Part shown: positions 1 to 10,089 of the stretch, piece by piece
Numbering within the stretch: the stretch's first letter is position 1
Layout of the letters: each line of letters begins with the position of its first letter
Assembly: GCA_007132725.1 (NCBI GenBank)
Contig: SLOD01000122.1
Coordinates: forward strand, 1-46,637
Origin: Candidatus Sumerlaeota bacterium
GTDB lineage: Bacteria; UBP6; UBA1177
Direction of reading: 5' to 3'
DNA length: 46,637 bases
Position numbers and translations under genes: made by a program
The notes under the pieces: generated by a model
Seen by the model: the letters and a program-made list of their open reading frames with translations, nothing else
Databases searched by the model: none
Told to the model about the DNA's origin: nothing

Positions 1-123
1 CGTCTGCAAACAGGATCTCCTTCAATTGACAGTGGAACATCTGAAGAAGCTCCCGCTGTTGACTATGAAGGAACCTCCAGACCGCAAGGCTCAGGTTTTG
101 ATATGGGAGCCTATGAACAGTGA
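1..123 (+). CDS. C-terminal end (partial) of a secreted parallel beta-helix / choice-of-anchor Q type protein
   Basis: Frame 1 reads RLQTGSPSIDSGTSEEAPAVDYEGTSRPQGSGFDMGAYEQ*; SPSIDSGT...D.EGTSRP.G.GFDMGAYE matches the typical C-terminal signature of these proteins. Not in the ORF track because the start lies outside the window. Confidence 0.75.
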   Translation, partial: RLQTGSPSIDSGTSEEAPAVDYEGTSRPQGSGFDMGAYEQ

Positions 124-740
124 GGATTTATAACAAAAACATCGTCCTTTTCCATACTTTTCAAAAGAAAGTCTATATCTTTTTCCATATTTGAAAGGGT
201 GTCGATTCCAAACTTTTTTTCAAGAACAAGAAACAGTTGGGCAGTTACAAAAGTATCCGACAATGCTCTGTGCATTGCTCCGTAAGTATGGAGATTGAGC
301 AGATTTTTAAGTGTCGAAAGTTTAAAATTGGAAGACTTTACAACTTTTCTGGCCATTTTAAGAGTGCAATAGTAATTGTATTCTTTCCGGATACGAAGAT
401 GTTTAAGTTCGTACCTTAAAAAACCTCCATCAAAATCTGTATTATGCATTACAAGCATATCATCTTTTACAAACTCAACAAATAGTGGCAGGACTTCAGA
501 TATTTTTGGCGAATTCAAAACCATATCATCTGTTATACCCGTAAGCTCAGAAGCAGATGGAGGAATTTTTCTTTCGGGATTGACGAGCGTTTGAAAAATT
601 CCACACACTTTATTTTCCTTAAGCTTTATTGCTCCTATTTCAGTTATTCTGTCTCCTCTATCAGCAAAAAGACCTGTGGTCTCAAAATCGACAACTGTAA
701 CATTGGACACGGCGACCTCCTTAACAAAACAACCGGTCAA
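111..740 (-). CDS. DnaQ-like DEDDh 3'-5' exonuclease (DNA polymerase III epsilon / PolC-type exonuclease)
   Basis: VVDFETTGL, LTGITDDM, HNTDFDGGFL and HRALSDTFVT exonuclease motifs. True start may be an internal GTG (VSNVTVVDFETTG). Confidence 0.9.
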   Translation of the reverse strand: MTGCFVKEVAVSNVTVVDFETTGLFADRGDRITEIGAIKLKENKVCGIFQTLVNPERKIPPSASELTGITDDMVLNSPKISEVLPLFVEFVKDDMLVMHNTDFDGGFLRYELKHLRIRKEYNYYCTLKMARKVVKSSNFKLSTLKNLLNLHTYGAMHRALSDTFVTAQLFLVLEKKFGIDTLSNMEKDIDFLLKSMEKDDVFVINPHCS

Positions 741-796
741 ACTTTATCGGAGGCAACTATTAAGTCAAACTTTTTAAACAAGCGATTAGTGAACAA

Positions 797-1073
797 TCAA
801 CATTTCTGTTGAATAGTCAATTTTTAAAAAGCCGAAAGTCTTGAATTTCATAAATTTTCAAGCTTCGCACACTTATATGTGCATTAAAAAAAACTATAGA
901 TTACAGCCTAATGACCCCACTCACTCAACTTTTAATGTTGACAAATCACATCAATTATAAATTTTAATACAAAAGTTAAGTACCCATAAAAAAATATGGT
1001 GCGGAATCGTCCCTGACCGTTGTTTCATTTTTTTTATTTTTAACGATTTTCATTTTTCAACATTTACTGTTGT
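797..1073. promoter_or_regulatory. Cluster of three similar inverted repeats in the divergent spacer
   Basis: TCAACATTTCTGTTGA (797-812), TCAACTTTTAATGTTGA (925-941), TCAACATTTACTGTTGT (1057-1073), all in the non-coding gap between the divergent exonuclease and helicase genes. Confidence 0.4.
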
Positions 1074-1311
1074 CAAAGCCCAAAACAAACCTTGTAAATT
1101 ATTGAAACTCATATAAAAACACAAAATGCACACGTTTATGGTCATTAGTTTTCAGCTGTATATTAAAGATGTTGTCAATTTCGACTATGCAATTAATGTT
1201 ATAAAACACCATACTTTCTATTCATAGCAAGAAATGTTGAATTTTTGTTGAAAAACTGGACTATTTCCTCCTGAGATGTTTAAAATGGATTAACTTTTTT
1301 GAGGCTCTATT

Positions 1312-3318
1312 TTGAATGTGATTTCCGGACTAAACTCCCAACAAGCAAAAGCTGTAAAAAGTACTGAAGGACCCATTCTTGTTTTTGCGGGAGCAGGGTC
1401 CGGAAAAACACGAGTTCTCACTTACAGGATAGCTTATCTTTTAAAGGAAAAAAAAGTTCCTCCGGAAAATATTCTTGCTGTCACTTTTACTAACAAAGCC
1501 GCAAAAGAAATGAAAGGAAGGGTATGTTCTCTTTTAAATGACACTTTATTAACAACCCCTTTGACTATATCTACTTTTCATGCTTTAGGACTTAAAATAT
1601 TAAAAAGGGAAGCTTCTAAAGTCGGATACAGTTCTAATTTTGTCATATTCACTCCTTATGAACAAAGTGAACTTCTAAAAAGAGTTATGAAAGAAGAAAA
1701 TGTCTCAACAGAGAGATTTTCTCCAAAAGTTATACTTTCAGCTGTTTCAAAAATTAAAAATAATCCTGATATTGCAGATGACCCGGCTTTTCTTATAAAA
1801 AATATAAACTTTTCTGTCGCTAAAAAAATCCTTGATCCATTCAATAAAGCAATGTTGCTGTCCGGAGCTATGGATTTTGATGATCTTATTTTAAAGACAG
1901 TATATATTCTAAAAGAAAATCCTGAAGTGCTTGAAAAGTATTCTCAGAAGTTTAAATATATACTGGTAGATGAATATCAGGATACCAATTTTGCCCAGTT
2001 TGAACTTATAAAACTTCTTTCTTCTCGCCACCAAAACATCTTTGTCGTTGGAGATGATGATCAAAGTATTTACGGGTGGCGGGGAGCAAGAGTTGAAAAT
2101 ATTTTAAATTTCCAAAAAGAATTTTCTAACTGCAAAACTATTAAACTTGAACAGAACTACCGCTCTGTGGCTGATATAGTTGAGTCAGCGGGCAGATTAA
2201 TATCAAAAAACTGCTCAAGGATGAAAAAAACATCTTTCACCAATATCAAAGTAAAAGAAAACGAAGGGATAAAAGTTATTGAAAAACCGGATGAAAACTC
2301 TGAAGCGGAGTTCGTTTCAAAAGAAATCCTCAAGATGATGGATATCTTAACTAAACCTTCAGAAATAGCTGTCATTATAAGAGCCAACTACCAATCAAAA
2401 CCTTTTGAAATGTCTTTTAGACATTACAGCATTCCCTATATCATGATCGGTGGACAGAAGTTTTATGAAAACAAAGAGATCAAAGATATCGTTGCCTACT
2501 TGAGAATTATTGTCAACCCCTATGATGAGATAAGTTTAAGGAGAATAATCAATTACCCTCCAAGAAAAATAGGTTCTTCAACACAGGAGAAGCTCTTAAA
2601 TATCTCAAAAGCCCAAAAAAAACCCCCTCTTCTTTTTCTATTACAGATCGATAAATATCCTGACGGATTTACTCCGGAGCAAATCTCAGCATTAAATCAG
2701 TTTAAAGATCTTTATCTGAATCTTTCAAATTTGATCAAAAAACTCTCTCCTGTTCAATTCGCAAAGGATCTAGTTTCTTCTATAGCGATCGAAGACGAAA
2801 TTAAAAAATCTTCTGAAAGTGAAACCATTGCCAGAATAAGAGTGGAGAATATCGATGCTTTTATAAATTCTGTTGCCACAGACCCCTTAAATAACGCCGG
2901 CTATGATACCGTTTCTTTTTATAACTCTTTTATAAACTCAATAGCTCTTATGCAGTCAGGAGAAGAAGAAACTAAAAACAACTCTGTCAATATTATTACA
3001 GCACACAGTGCAAAAGGTCTTGAGTTCGACACTGTTTTCATACCGGGATTTTATCAGGGAGGTATGCCGAACTCTCTTGCAATAGAAGAAGGAAATATTG
3101 AAGAAGAAAGAAGGTTGGCCTATGTTGCAATGACAAGAGCAAAAAAAAGATTATTCATCATTATTCCCCATTCGGTATCTCACAGAGGAAATATAAGAGC
3201 TGTAAAACCGTCTGTCTTTCTTAATGAAGCCGGTGTAGATACAGAAAAACATACCGGAATACCAGAAGATCCTCTCAAGATGCTGGATGAAATGTTGAAA
3301 AAAATTAGAGATGCTTAG
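1312..3318 (+). CDS. UvrD/PcrA/Rep-type superfamily 1 DNA helicase
   Basis: LNSQQAKAV, FAGAGSGKTRVLTYRIAYLL (Walker A), VDEYQDTNFAQFELIKLL, GDDDQSIYGWRGA, TAHSAKGLEFDTVFIPG, EERRLAYVAMTRAKKRL. TTG start as predicted. Confidence 0.95.
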   Translation: MNVISGLNSQQAKAVKSTEGPILVFAGAGSGKTRVLTYRIAYLLKEKKVPPENILAVTFTNKAAKEMKGRVCSLLNDTLLTTPLTISTFHALGLKILKREASKVGYSSNFVIFTPYEQSELLKRVMKEENVSTERFSPKVILSAVSKIKNNPDIADDPAFLIKNINFSVAKKILDPFNKAMLLSGAMDFDDLILKTVYILKENPEVLEKYSQKFKYILVDEYQDTNFAQFELIKLLSSRHQNIFVVGDDDQSIYGWRGARVENILNFQKEFSNCKTIKLEQNYRSVADIVESAGRLISKNCSRMKKTSFTNIKVKENEGIKVIEKPDENSEAEFVSKEILKMMDILTKPSEIAVIIRANYQSKPFEMSFRHYSIPYIMIGGQKFYENKEIKDIVAYLRIIVNPYDEISLRRIINYPPRKIGSSTQEKLLNISKAQKKPPLLFLLQIDKYPDGFTPEQISALNQFKDLYLNLSNLIKKLSPVQFAKDLVSSIAIEDEIKKSSESETIARIRVENIDAFINSVATDPLNNAGYDTVSFYNSFINSIALMQSGEEETKNNSVNIITAHSAKGLEFDTVFIPGFYQGGMPNSLAIEEGNIEEERRLAYVAMTRAKKRLFIIIPHSVSHRGNIRAVKPSVFLNEAGVDTEKHTGIPEDPLKMLDEMLKKIRDA

Positions 3319-3320
3319 AT

Positions 3321-5336
3321 TTAGATAAAGTCGTCCCAGGATGTTCTTTTACTTTTCAACATTTTTTTAAGTTTAAGAACAGCTTTGGCCTCTATTTGGC
3401 GGATCCTTTCCCTTGTTACTCCCATTTCTTTTCCAATTTCTTCAAGAGTATAAACTTCTGTTTCCCCTATCCCGAATCTCATCCTTATCACTTTTTCCTC
3501 TCTGGGAGTCAACCCTGAGAAAAGGTCCCTGATTATCTCTGCCATATTCTGTTTAGCTGTGAAATCTTCAGGGCTTAGAGTTCTGGGATCTTCAACAAAA
3601 TCTTGAAGCTGGCTGTCTTCATCTTCACCTATAGGTGTTTCAAGAGATATCGTTTCTCTTGCACTCCGCCAAACTTTTCTTATCTTTTCTTCAGGAAGGT
3701 TCATGTGTTTTGCAACATCAGAAATGGTCGGGTCAAATCCATTACGATTGGTAAGCTCTTTTATTGTCTTATTTATCTTGTTCATCATTTCTATCATATG
3801 GACAGGAATTCTTATGGTCCTTCCTTGATCGGCAATAGCTCTTGTAATAGATTGGCGGATCCACCAGGTGGCATAAGTCGAAAATTTGTAGCCTCTGGAG
3901 TACTCGAATTTATCAACAGCCTTTATCAGACCGATATTCCCCTCTGCAATTATATCTTTAAAGTCAAGTCCCCGGTTGTTATATTTCTTTGCAATACTTA
4001 CAACCAGTCTTAAATTAGCCTGTATTAACTGATTTTTTGCTCTTCTGACACTTTCCTCAGCATCTCTGAGCATTCTTGAGTTTGCAGTAAGTTCATTAAG
4101 CGGCAGTGCTATCTCTGCTTCAAGTTTTTTAATGCTCCTTCTGGTCTGATTTATAAGAGCATATTTTTCTTTTATATGGATACAACTTTTATCAAGGACC
4201 GGAAATTTATCCGGATTGGAAATTATTTCACCCATCTGTTCAAAAGTCATGTTCATTGTATTTTCGATATGAGAGATATTTCTTTGAAGTTGTTTTGCTT
4301 TATCTTCATACTGCCTGATCTTATCACAGAGCATTGAAATATAGGACTTGTTAAGCCCCATTTCCATCACCGTCTCAACCATTTCATTAAGACTTTTTTC
4401 AGCATTAAAAAAATGTTTCCTTGCCGTTTCTTCTTTTATTGACGGATTTTCCGCCATTTTAAGACTTCTTATGCGCTCCCTGTTCAAAACTTTGAGTGCC
4501 TCAATGCTGGAAACTACCATATCTATTAAAAGCTGGTTTTTAGAAGGAGCTGAAACACTCTCTGATCCTTGCACCTCAGCATCAGATGTTTCTTTATTTT
4601 TTTCGACCTCTTCTATATTTTTCTGATCTTTCTCTTCAGACTCTTCTTCTTCATCCCTTTCATCATCATCTTCTTCTTCGATATCTGAAGCAACATCATC
4701 ATCGTCATCATCATCTGAAACATCTTCATCCAACTCTTTGACGATCTCTTTAATGTTGAGCTGCTCATTCATAACTTTGTCAGGAATACTGACCACTTCC
4801 TTAAAGGTAATAAAAACATCCAGCAGAATACGGATTATCGCCTTTTCTCCGGACTCTATTCTTTTGGCGATCTCAACCTCTCCCTCCTTAGTAAGCAGAG
4901 GTACTGAACCAATAGTGAGCATGTACATTCTTAAAGGATCTTTTCTTCCCCTGTCTTGAGCAGTTGATCCTTTTTTGACTAAAGATACAACCGGCTCAGG
5001 AACAGAATCATCGTCATCTATTGAATCCATTTTTATATCTACATTGAAATCATCAAGTATGTTGAACAGCATCTCCATATCATCAACAGAAAAATCTGAT
5101 TTCTCAGGAATAATACTGTCAATATCGTGGATCGAAACAGTCCCGTCTACTTTTAACACCTCTTTTGCGATATTTTTAAGAGAGGAGTTTACAACCTTTC
5201 CTTCCTTTTCCAACTGTTCGATTTTATCATCGATCTTGTGATTTTTCTCATTTTTCTTTTTCCTGACAGCCGAGCTTCTTGAATCTTGTTTTCTGGATGC
5301 AGTTTCCTTTCGTCTCATAAAAGGGGGTTTTCTCAT
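3321..5336 (-). CDS. rpoD: Primary RNA polymerase sigma factor (sigma-70/RpoD) with a basic N-terminal extension and a highly acidic non-conserved region
   Basis: Region 2 [74 protein letters not shown] and region 4 [17 protein letters not shown]...[27 protein letters not shown]. Starts immediately after the dnaG stop. Confidence 0.96.
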   Translation of the reverse strand: MRKPPFMRRKETASRKQDSRSSAVRKKKNEKNHKIDDKIEQLEKEGKVVNSSLKNIAKEVLKVDGTVSIHDIDSIIPEKSDFSVDDMEMLFNILDDFNVDIKMDSIDDDDSVPEPVVSLVKKGSTAQDRGRKDPLRMYMLTIGSVPLLTKEGEVEIAKRIESGEKAIIRILLDVFITFKEVVSIPDKVMNEQLNIKEIVKELDEDVSDDDDDDDVASDIEEEDDDERDEEEESEEKDQKNIEEVEKNKETSDAEVQGSESVSAPSKNQLLIDMVVSSIEALKVLNRERIRSLKMAENPSIKEETARKHFFNAEKSLNEMVETVMEMGLNKSYISMLCDKIRQYEDKAKQLQRNISHIENTMNMTFEQMGEIISNPDKFPVLDKSCIHIKEKYALINQTRRSIKKLEAEIALPLNELTANSRMLRDAEESVRRAKNQLIQANLRLVVSIAKKYNNRGLDFKDIIAEGNIGLIKAVDKFEYSRGYKFSTYATWWIRQSITRAIADQGRTIRIPVHMIEMMNKINKTIKELTNRNGFDPTISDVAKHMNLPEEKIRKVWRSARETISLETPIGEDEDSQLQDFVEDPRTLSPEDFTAKQNMAEIIRDLFSGLTPREEKVIRMRFGIGETEVYTLEEIGKEMGVTRERIRQIEAKAVLKLKKMLKSKRTSWDDFI

Positions 5337-7094
5337 CTATCTCTCCTCACTCAAATACCTATCTGTATCAACAAAGTTATCATTCTCGATCTTTTTCAGT
5401 TTCTGGTTTTCAATAAGCAGCTTTTTTCTACTTTCAACAGCTTCTACACTGTTTTCACTTTTTAGTGCCTTAATTATCCGTTCATTCTGACTTCTCAGCA
5501 AAAAAGCTCTAATTCTTGAAAATATTCTGTCAATAAATTCGGGACGGACATTTTCATACAATGACGATATTTCACCATACGGATCCACTTTTTCAAGAAC
5601 AGTTCCCATTTCCCCGTTCTCATAGTAAATATCTATCATTTTTTCTACAACACTCGCATAGTTTACAGAAATAAAGTAATCAAGCATTTTTTCACAGGCA
5701 GGCACAAAAGAGGGATAGAGAGATGCAATTACAATGATTTTCTTTACACTTGACTCTTCTTTTCCAGCCATATCATAAATTTTCTCTCTTTTTCCTTCAA
5801 CCGGACCAGAAGACCTTTTATGTTCCTGCCACTTTCCATATGTTACCACTATGGCATTGTCACTCTGTTTTTGTACATACAGAGAGTATGTACGAAATTT
5901 TCTCCTGGGAATGCCCTTCATAATACTTCTTATTTTATTTTCTACCTTTATTTTTTCTTCAAGATTTTCCAGTTTGTTATAAATCCCAAGCTGCTCATCT
6001 ATCAATTCTTGAAACAATGGCCGGGATGTCTCTATCAACTCTTTTACTTTTTCTTTGCCACCTTCTTCAGACAGAACAATATCCGGATCGAACCCCTCCT
6101 CTTTTATAAAAGCCACTCTCAGGTCTATCTTGTCCGGGATCTTTAAAGAAGCTATTCTTGCCGCGGCTTTTCTGCCTGCATCATCCCCATCAAGAAAAAC
6201 AACTACGGGTTTCTGATATCTGGACATCATGTCGAGATGGGCTGAAGTAATTGCTGTACCGAGTGCGGCTACAGATGTTTTAAATCCGGCATTATGCATC
6301 GCAATAACATCGAAGTAACCTTCACATAAAACTACAAAAGGAAAGTCTCTCAGACCCTCTTTGATGAAATCTATTCCAAAAAGATTTTCTTTTTTGTTAA
6401 ATACGACCGTGTCTGGAGAATTAATATATTTGGGGCCGTCTCCCTCAAATATCCTGCCTCCGAAACCAATAACATTTTTTCTGTTTATAATGGGTATCAT
6501 AATTCTGTTATAAAAAAAGCTCTGTGGACGAAAATTGCTGTCAAGCCTTATTAAGCCTGCTCTTCTAAGGATATTGTTATCAACACCTGCTTTATTCATT
6601 TCTTTTACAAATGTATCTCCTGAACCTATAAACCCTATTCCGAACTTTTTTATTAAATCATCATTAACGCCTCTTTTATGAAGATAATCTATTGCAGCCT
6701 TATTTTCCCTTAGGGTTTTATGAAAATAAACGGCTGCCGTTTTATTGGAATTAAAAATATCTTCTCTTTCTTTTGCAGCATCAGAATCGGGATCGAAAGA
6801 ACTTTTCAGCAACTCATTTATATTGTATTCCACTGCTAAAGTTCTCACTGCTTCACTGAAAGGGACGCTTTCTTTCTCCATAAGAAATGTAATGACATTT
6901 CCTGTTGCCTGACAACCGAAACAATAATAGAAACCTTCTGAAGTATTAACATGAAAAGAGGGGGTTTTTTCTTTATGAAATGGGCAAAGTCCTTTGAAAC
7001 CTGTTCCTGACGGTTCCAATTTTACATACTTCGAGATTATTTTGTCAATAGGTATGCGCTCAGAAATGAGCTTGTTGACCTCTAAAAATGCCAA
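5337..7094 (-). CDS. dnaG: DNA primase
   Basis: Zinc-binding motif CPFHKEKTPSFHVNTSEGFYYCFGCQATGNVITFLM; TOPRIM segment VVLCEGYFDVIAMHNAGF...VVVFLDGDDAGRKAA. Confidence 0.96.
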   Translation of the reverse strand: MAFLEVNKLISERIPIDKIISKYVKLEPSGTGFKGLCPFHKEKTPSFHVNTSEGFYYCFGCQATGNVITFLMEKESVPFSEAVRTLAVEYNINELLKSSFDPDSDAAKEREDIFNSNKTAAVYFHKTLRENKAAIDYLHKRGVNDDLIKKFGIGFIGSGDTFVKEMNKAGVDNNILRRAGLIRLDSNFRPQSFFYNRIMIPIINRKNVIGFGGRIFEGDGPKYINSPDTVVFNKKENLFGIDFIKEGLRDFPFVVLCEGYFDVIAMHNAGFKTSVAALGTAITSAHLDMMSRYQKPVVVFLDGDDAGRKAAARIASLKIPDKIDLRVAFIKEEGFDPDIVLSEEGGKEKVKELIETSRPLFQELIDEQLGIYNKLENLEEKIKVENKIRSIMKGIPRRKFRTYSLYVQKQSDNAIVVTYGKWQEHKRSSGPVEGKREKIYDMAGKEESSVKKIIVIASLYPSFVPACEKMLDYFISVNYASVVEKMIDIYYENGEMGTVLEKVDPYGEISSLYENVRPEFIDRIFSRIRAFLLRSQNERIIKALKSENSVEAVESRKKLLIENQKLKKIENDNFVDTDRYLSEER

Positions 7095-7235
7095 CGAGAG
7101 AACCCTAAAAAAAAATCCACGAGAATTTTACTGAAAATAAATGACAAATCAAAATTTTATTAAAAGAAAATAATTGTGTTGATTTTTGAGCTTGTTTCGT
7201 GATAATCAAAATCTGCTTATATGTGGAGAGTGCTA

Positions 7236-8639
7236 ATGGTTTTCAGCAGCCCTGTATTTCTGTTTTTCTTCTTGCCTGCAGTATGGATTTTCCATATTGC
7301 AATACCTAAACAACAAAAATCCCTTTATCTGTTGATCGCAAGCCTTATTTTTTACCTTTATGGAGAAGGCTTCTTTATAGCCCTTATGTTATATACTATC
7401 TGCATAACATATTTTTCTGTATATTTAATTTTAAGCAGTGCTAAATATAGAAAGCTCTTTGCATTTTTAGGGATATCCCTTAATATGACCTCCCTTCTTA
7501 TATTTAAGTACACCGATTTTATTTTAGGGATTTTTAACGATTATCTTGGAGCAGAAGTAACAAGAACGGGAATACACCTTCCTCTTGGCATTTCGTTTTT
7601 TACATTTCAGGCTGTATCATGCATAGTTGATGTCTACCGGAAAAAAGACCACGAAATGCCTTCCTTTTCTGATATTGCTCTTTACATATCCTTTTTTCCT
7701 CAATTAATAGCCGGCCCTATCGTGAGGTATAACACCTTCATTCCTCAACTTCCCGACAGAAAAATAACTCTTGCCGCTTTTCTTTGGGGAGCAAGAAGAT
7801 TCATTTACGGTCTCGCAAAAAAAGTGCTGATCGCAAACACTCTATCCATATCTGTTGACAGAATATTTTTATTGGGCCAAAAAGATCTCTCAACAGCTAC
7901 AGCATGGTTTGGGGTATTTCTCTTTTCACTTCAACTCTATTTTGATTTTTCCGGTTACTCCGATATGGCCATCGGACTGGCAAGAATGTTTGGAATAAAG
8001 ATTCCTGAAAACTTTAACTACCCTTACATCTCAAAATCTATAATGGAGTTCTGGCGAAGATGGCACATATCTCTTTCAACCTGGTTTAGAGACTATCTTT
8101 ATATACCACTGGGAGGGAATAGAGGCTCCGCATTAAAAACATACTTCAATCTATGGATAGTGTTTTTTTTATGCGGTCTCTGGCATGGGGCTTCCTGGAA
8201 TTATGTTGCATTCGGTATTTCGCACGGTTTTTTGATAATGTTCGAAAAACTTCATGCTTCAATTTCAAAAAGAAGACTGCCCCCTTTTATTGCAGGAATC
8301 AAAACTATTTTTCTTCTATATCTATCTTTTGCAATTTTTAGAACCAGTTCCTTGGAGCATTTTGCTTATTTTTTCCACTCAATGTTCGTTCCCCATGGTA
8401 AGTTCTCTGAGATAATTATTTATGTGGATTGGACCATTGCTGTTTCTATCGTTGCGGGCACTGTTTTTACTTTTCCACTTTATCCAGCTATCGTTAAAAA
8501 ATACAAAAGCCGGGCATCTAAAAATATAAAAAACTTTTTCAGTTTTTCCGAAGTCATCATCCTGGCTCTCCTTTTTGCTCTTTCAATCGCACATTCAAGC
8601 ATGGTATCAGCAGACCCTTTTATTTACTTCAGGTTTTAA
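7236..8639 (+). CDS. MBOAT-family membrane-bound O-acyltransferase (AlgI-like)
   Basis: LPLGISFFTFQAVSCIVDVYR, LIAGPIVRY, FDFSGYSDMAIGLARMFGIKIPENFNYPY, WRRWHISLSTWFRDYLYIPLGGNR, GLWHGASWNY. Start 7236 preferred over 7221 because GGAGAG precedes it. Confidence 0.93.
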   Translation: MVFSSPVFLFFFLPAVWIFHIAIPKQQKSLYLLIASLIFYLYGEGFFIALMLYTICITYFSVYLILSSAKYRKLFAFLGISLNMTSLLIFKYTDFILGIFNDYLGAEVTRTGIHLPLGISFFTFQAVSCIVDVYRKKDHEMPSFSDIALYISFFPQLIAGPIVRYNTFIPQLPDRKITLAAFLWGARRFIYGLAKKVLIANTLSISVDRIFLLGQKDLSTATAWFGVFLFSLQLYFDFSGYSDMAIGLARMFGIKIPENFNYPYISKSIMEFWRRWHISLSTWFRDYLYIPLGGNRGSALKTYFNLWIVFFLCGLWHGASWNYVAFGISHGFLIMFEKLHASISKRRLPPFIAGIKTIFLLYLSFAIFRTSSLEHFAYFFHSMFVPHGKFSEIIIYVDWTIAVSIVAGTVFTFPLYPAIVKKYKSRASKNIKNFFSFSEVIILALLFALSIAHSSMVSADPFIYFRF

Positions 8640-8640
8640 A

Positions 8641-9840
8641 ATGAACAAGAAAAAAAGAATAGACCTTTTAACACCGCATACTGTTTTTTATGTTATGGGA
8701 ATGCTTTTACTTTACTTTATCTTTGCGGAAATAGTTTTAAGAGTTTCCGGCACCAAAAATGTTCTTAACGAGCTTGAGTACTATGCATCGATGGTGTTTA
8801 CCAGAAAAGAGTGGAGAGAAGCTGAAAATTTTAGGAACGATCTTCTGAATATAGGTATAAGAGGAAGAATGATCAAGGGGACGATCATATACAATTATAG
8901 ACCTGCCGGTTCTGAAACTGTTAACTTCAATTCTTTGGGGTTCAGAGGAAAAGAGATCGGAAAAAAAGGAGATGACGAGTACAGAATCGCAATTGTAGGA
9001 GCATCCCGTATATGGGGAAGCTTTCTTCCTGATAACAAGACGATCCCGGTTATGGTTGAAAAAAAGCTGCGAGAGCAGATCCCGGAAAAAAACATAACCG
9101 TCGTCAACCTTGGAGTAGAAGGTAGTGATCTACAAAGAGGAATTGCTACCGCAAAATATTTCATGGACAAAATAGAACCCGACTTGATAGTTTTCTATGG
9201 CGGGTTTACAGACATGAGCTATGCCTACATTTTCGGAAATGTTGAATGGCTCCCGTTTACCAGTGACAGCGATATGGATGAAGAAACTTTTCAAAATCTC
9301 ATCCGCTCAATATATCCGGACAAGTGGTGGCAGAGATCAAGGGTAATAAATCTTGCCATCACATCTGCCAAAGCTGAATTAGGGCTGACAATAGCAAAAA
9401 ACATTCAATTTGACGATATTTTCTCTATAGCCATACCTGAGCAACAAAGTAAAACTGCCAAAGAATTCCCTTCTGTTTTTTTTAACAGAGTAAATAATGC
9501 TCATGAATATTTTCAAAACAAGGGAGTTGAACAAATATTCATTCTTCCTTCTACTGTTCAGCTTAAACAGAGAATAAGTGAATTAGAGGAAAAGATAATA
9601 TCCAATTACGAACTTATTTTTCCAGGGTACAATGCTTTTATAAAAAAATGTTATGAAGGAGTACTGGATTATTTTTCCAGTACAGATATTTCTTTTACTT
9701 TTATTGATCACAACTACATTTTCGACGAAAAAGTAGAGACTATATATTTTGACGGAATGCATGTTTCCCCCCGTGGATCAAAGATTATTGGAGAGTCCAT
9801 TTCTGAAATTATCTTTGATTTTTTAACAAAAAATGACTGA
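8641..9840 (+). CDS. SGNH/GDSL-like hydrolase, membrane-anchored (AlgJ-like partner of the MBOAT protein)
   Basis: N-terminal TM (HTVFYVMGMLLLYFIFAEIVL); IVGASRIWGS, VNLGVEGSDL, FYGGFTDM, FDGMHVSPRGSKIIGE blocks. Start taken as the ATG at 8641, just after the MBOAT stop. Confidence 0.75.
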   Translation: MNKKKRIDLLTPHTVFYVMGMLLLYFIFAEIVLRVSGTKNVLNELEYYASMVFTRKEWREAENFRNDLLNIGIRGRMIKGTIIYNYRPAGSETVNFNSLGFRGKEIGKKGDDEYRIAIVGASRIWGSFLPDNKTIPVMVEKKLREQIPEKNITVVNLGVEGSDLQRGIATAKYFMDKIEPDLIVFYGGFTDMSYAYIFGNVEWLPFTSDSDMDEETFQNLIRSIYPDKWWQRSRVINLAITSAKAELGLTIAKNIQFDDIFSIAIPEQQSKTAKEFPSVFFNRVNNAHEYFQNKGVEQIFILPSTVQLKQRISELEEKIISNYELIFPGYNAFIKKCYEGVLDYFSSTDISFTFIDHNYIFDEKVETIYFDGMHVSPRGSKIIGESISEIIFDFLTKND

Positions 9841-9949
9841 AAATCGATTAGAGAAGGCACTTAAAGGTTTGAAACCACTAATAACGAATCATTTTTCAAA
9901 CACTTTGTCCCATTGACTTAAAAGACTGTTTTTACTGAACAAATTTAAA

Positions 9950-9998
9950 CGAAGGGCCTCTTGCCCCCTTCGCAACAGAGGATTTAGAGATTTTTTTT
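9950..9998 (+). terminator. Possible terminator or alternative hairpins downstream of the SGNH gene
   Basis: CGAAGGG(9950-9956)/CCCTTCG(9966-9972) and the overlapping CCTCTTGC(9957-9964)/GCAA-CA-GAGG(9972-9981), followed by T8 at 9991-9998. Confidence 0.4.
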
Positions 9999-10019
9999 GT
10001 TTTTTTTAGTAAAAAAGAT

Positions 10020-10047
10020 TTGACAAACATGTACGGTATCATAGAAT
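10020..10047 (+). promoter_or_regulatory. Sigma-70-type promoter of the HU gene
   Basis: TTGACA (10020-10025), 16-nt spacer, TAGAAT (10042-10047), upstream of the HU start at 10090. Confidence 0.6.
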
Positions 10048-10089
10048 ATACCTGTCCCTTTTATGAACTTTTGCAGAACGGAGTCGCAA

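Noticed and set aside
998-1022. GC-rich patch ggtgcggaatcgtccctgaccgttg considered as a REP/transposon end
   Set aside because: Only one copy seen in the window, no clear inverted partner and no transposase; too weak for a feature call.
3603-4013. 136-aa + strand ORF antisense to rpoD
   Set aside because: Lies opposite conserved sigma regions; no RBS or protein features; typical shadow ORF.
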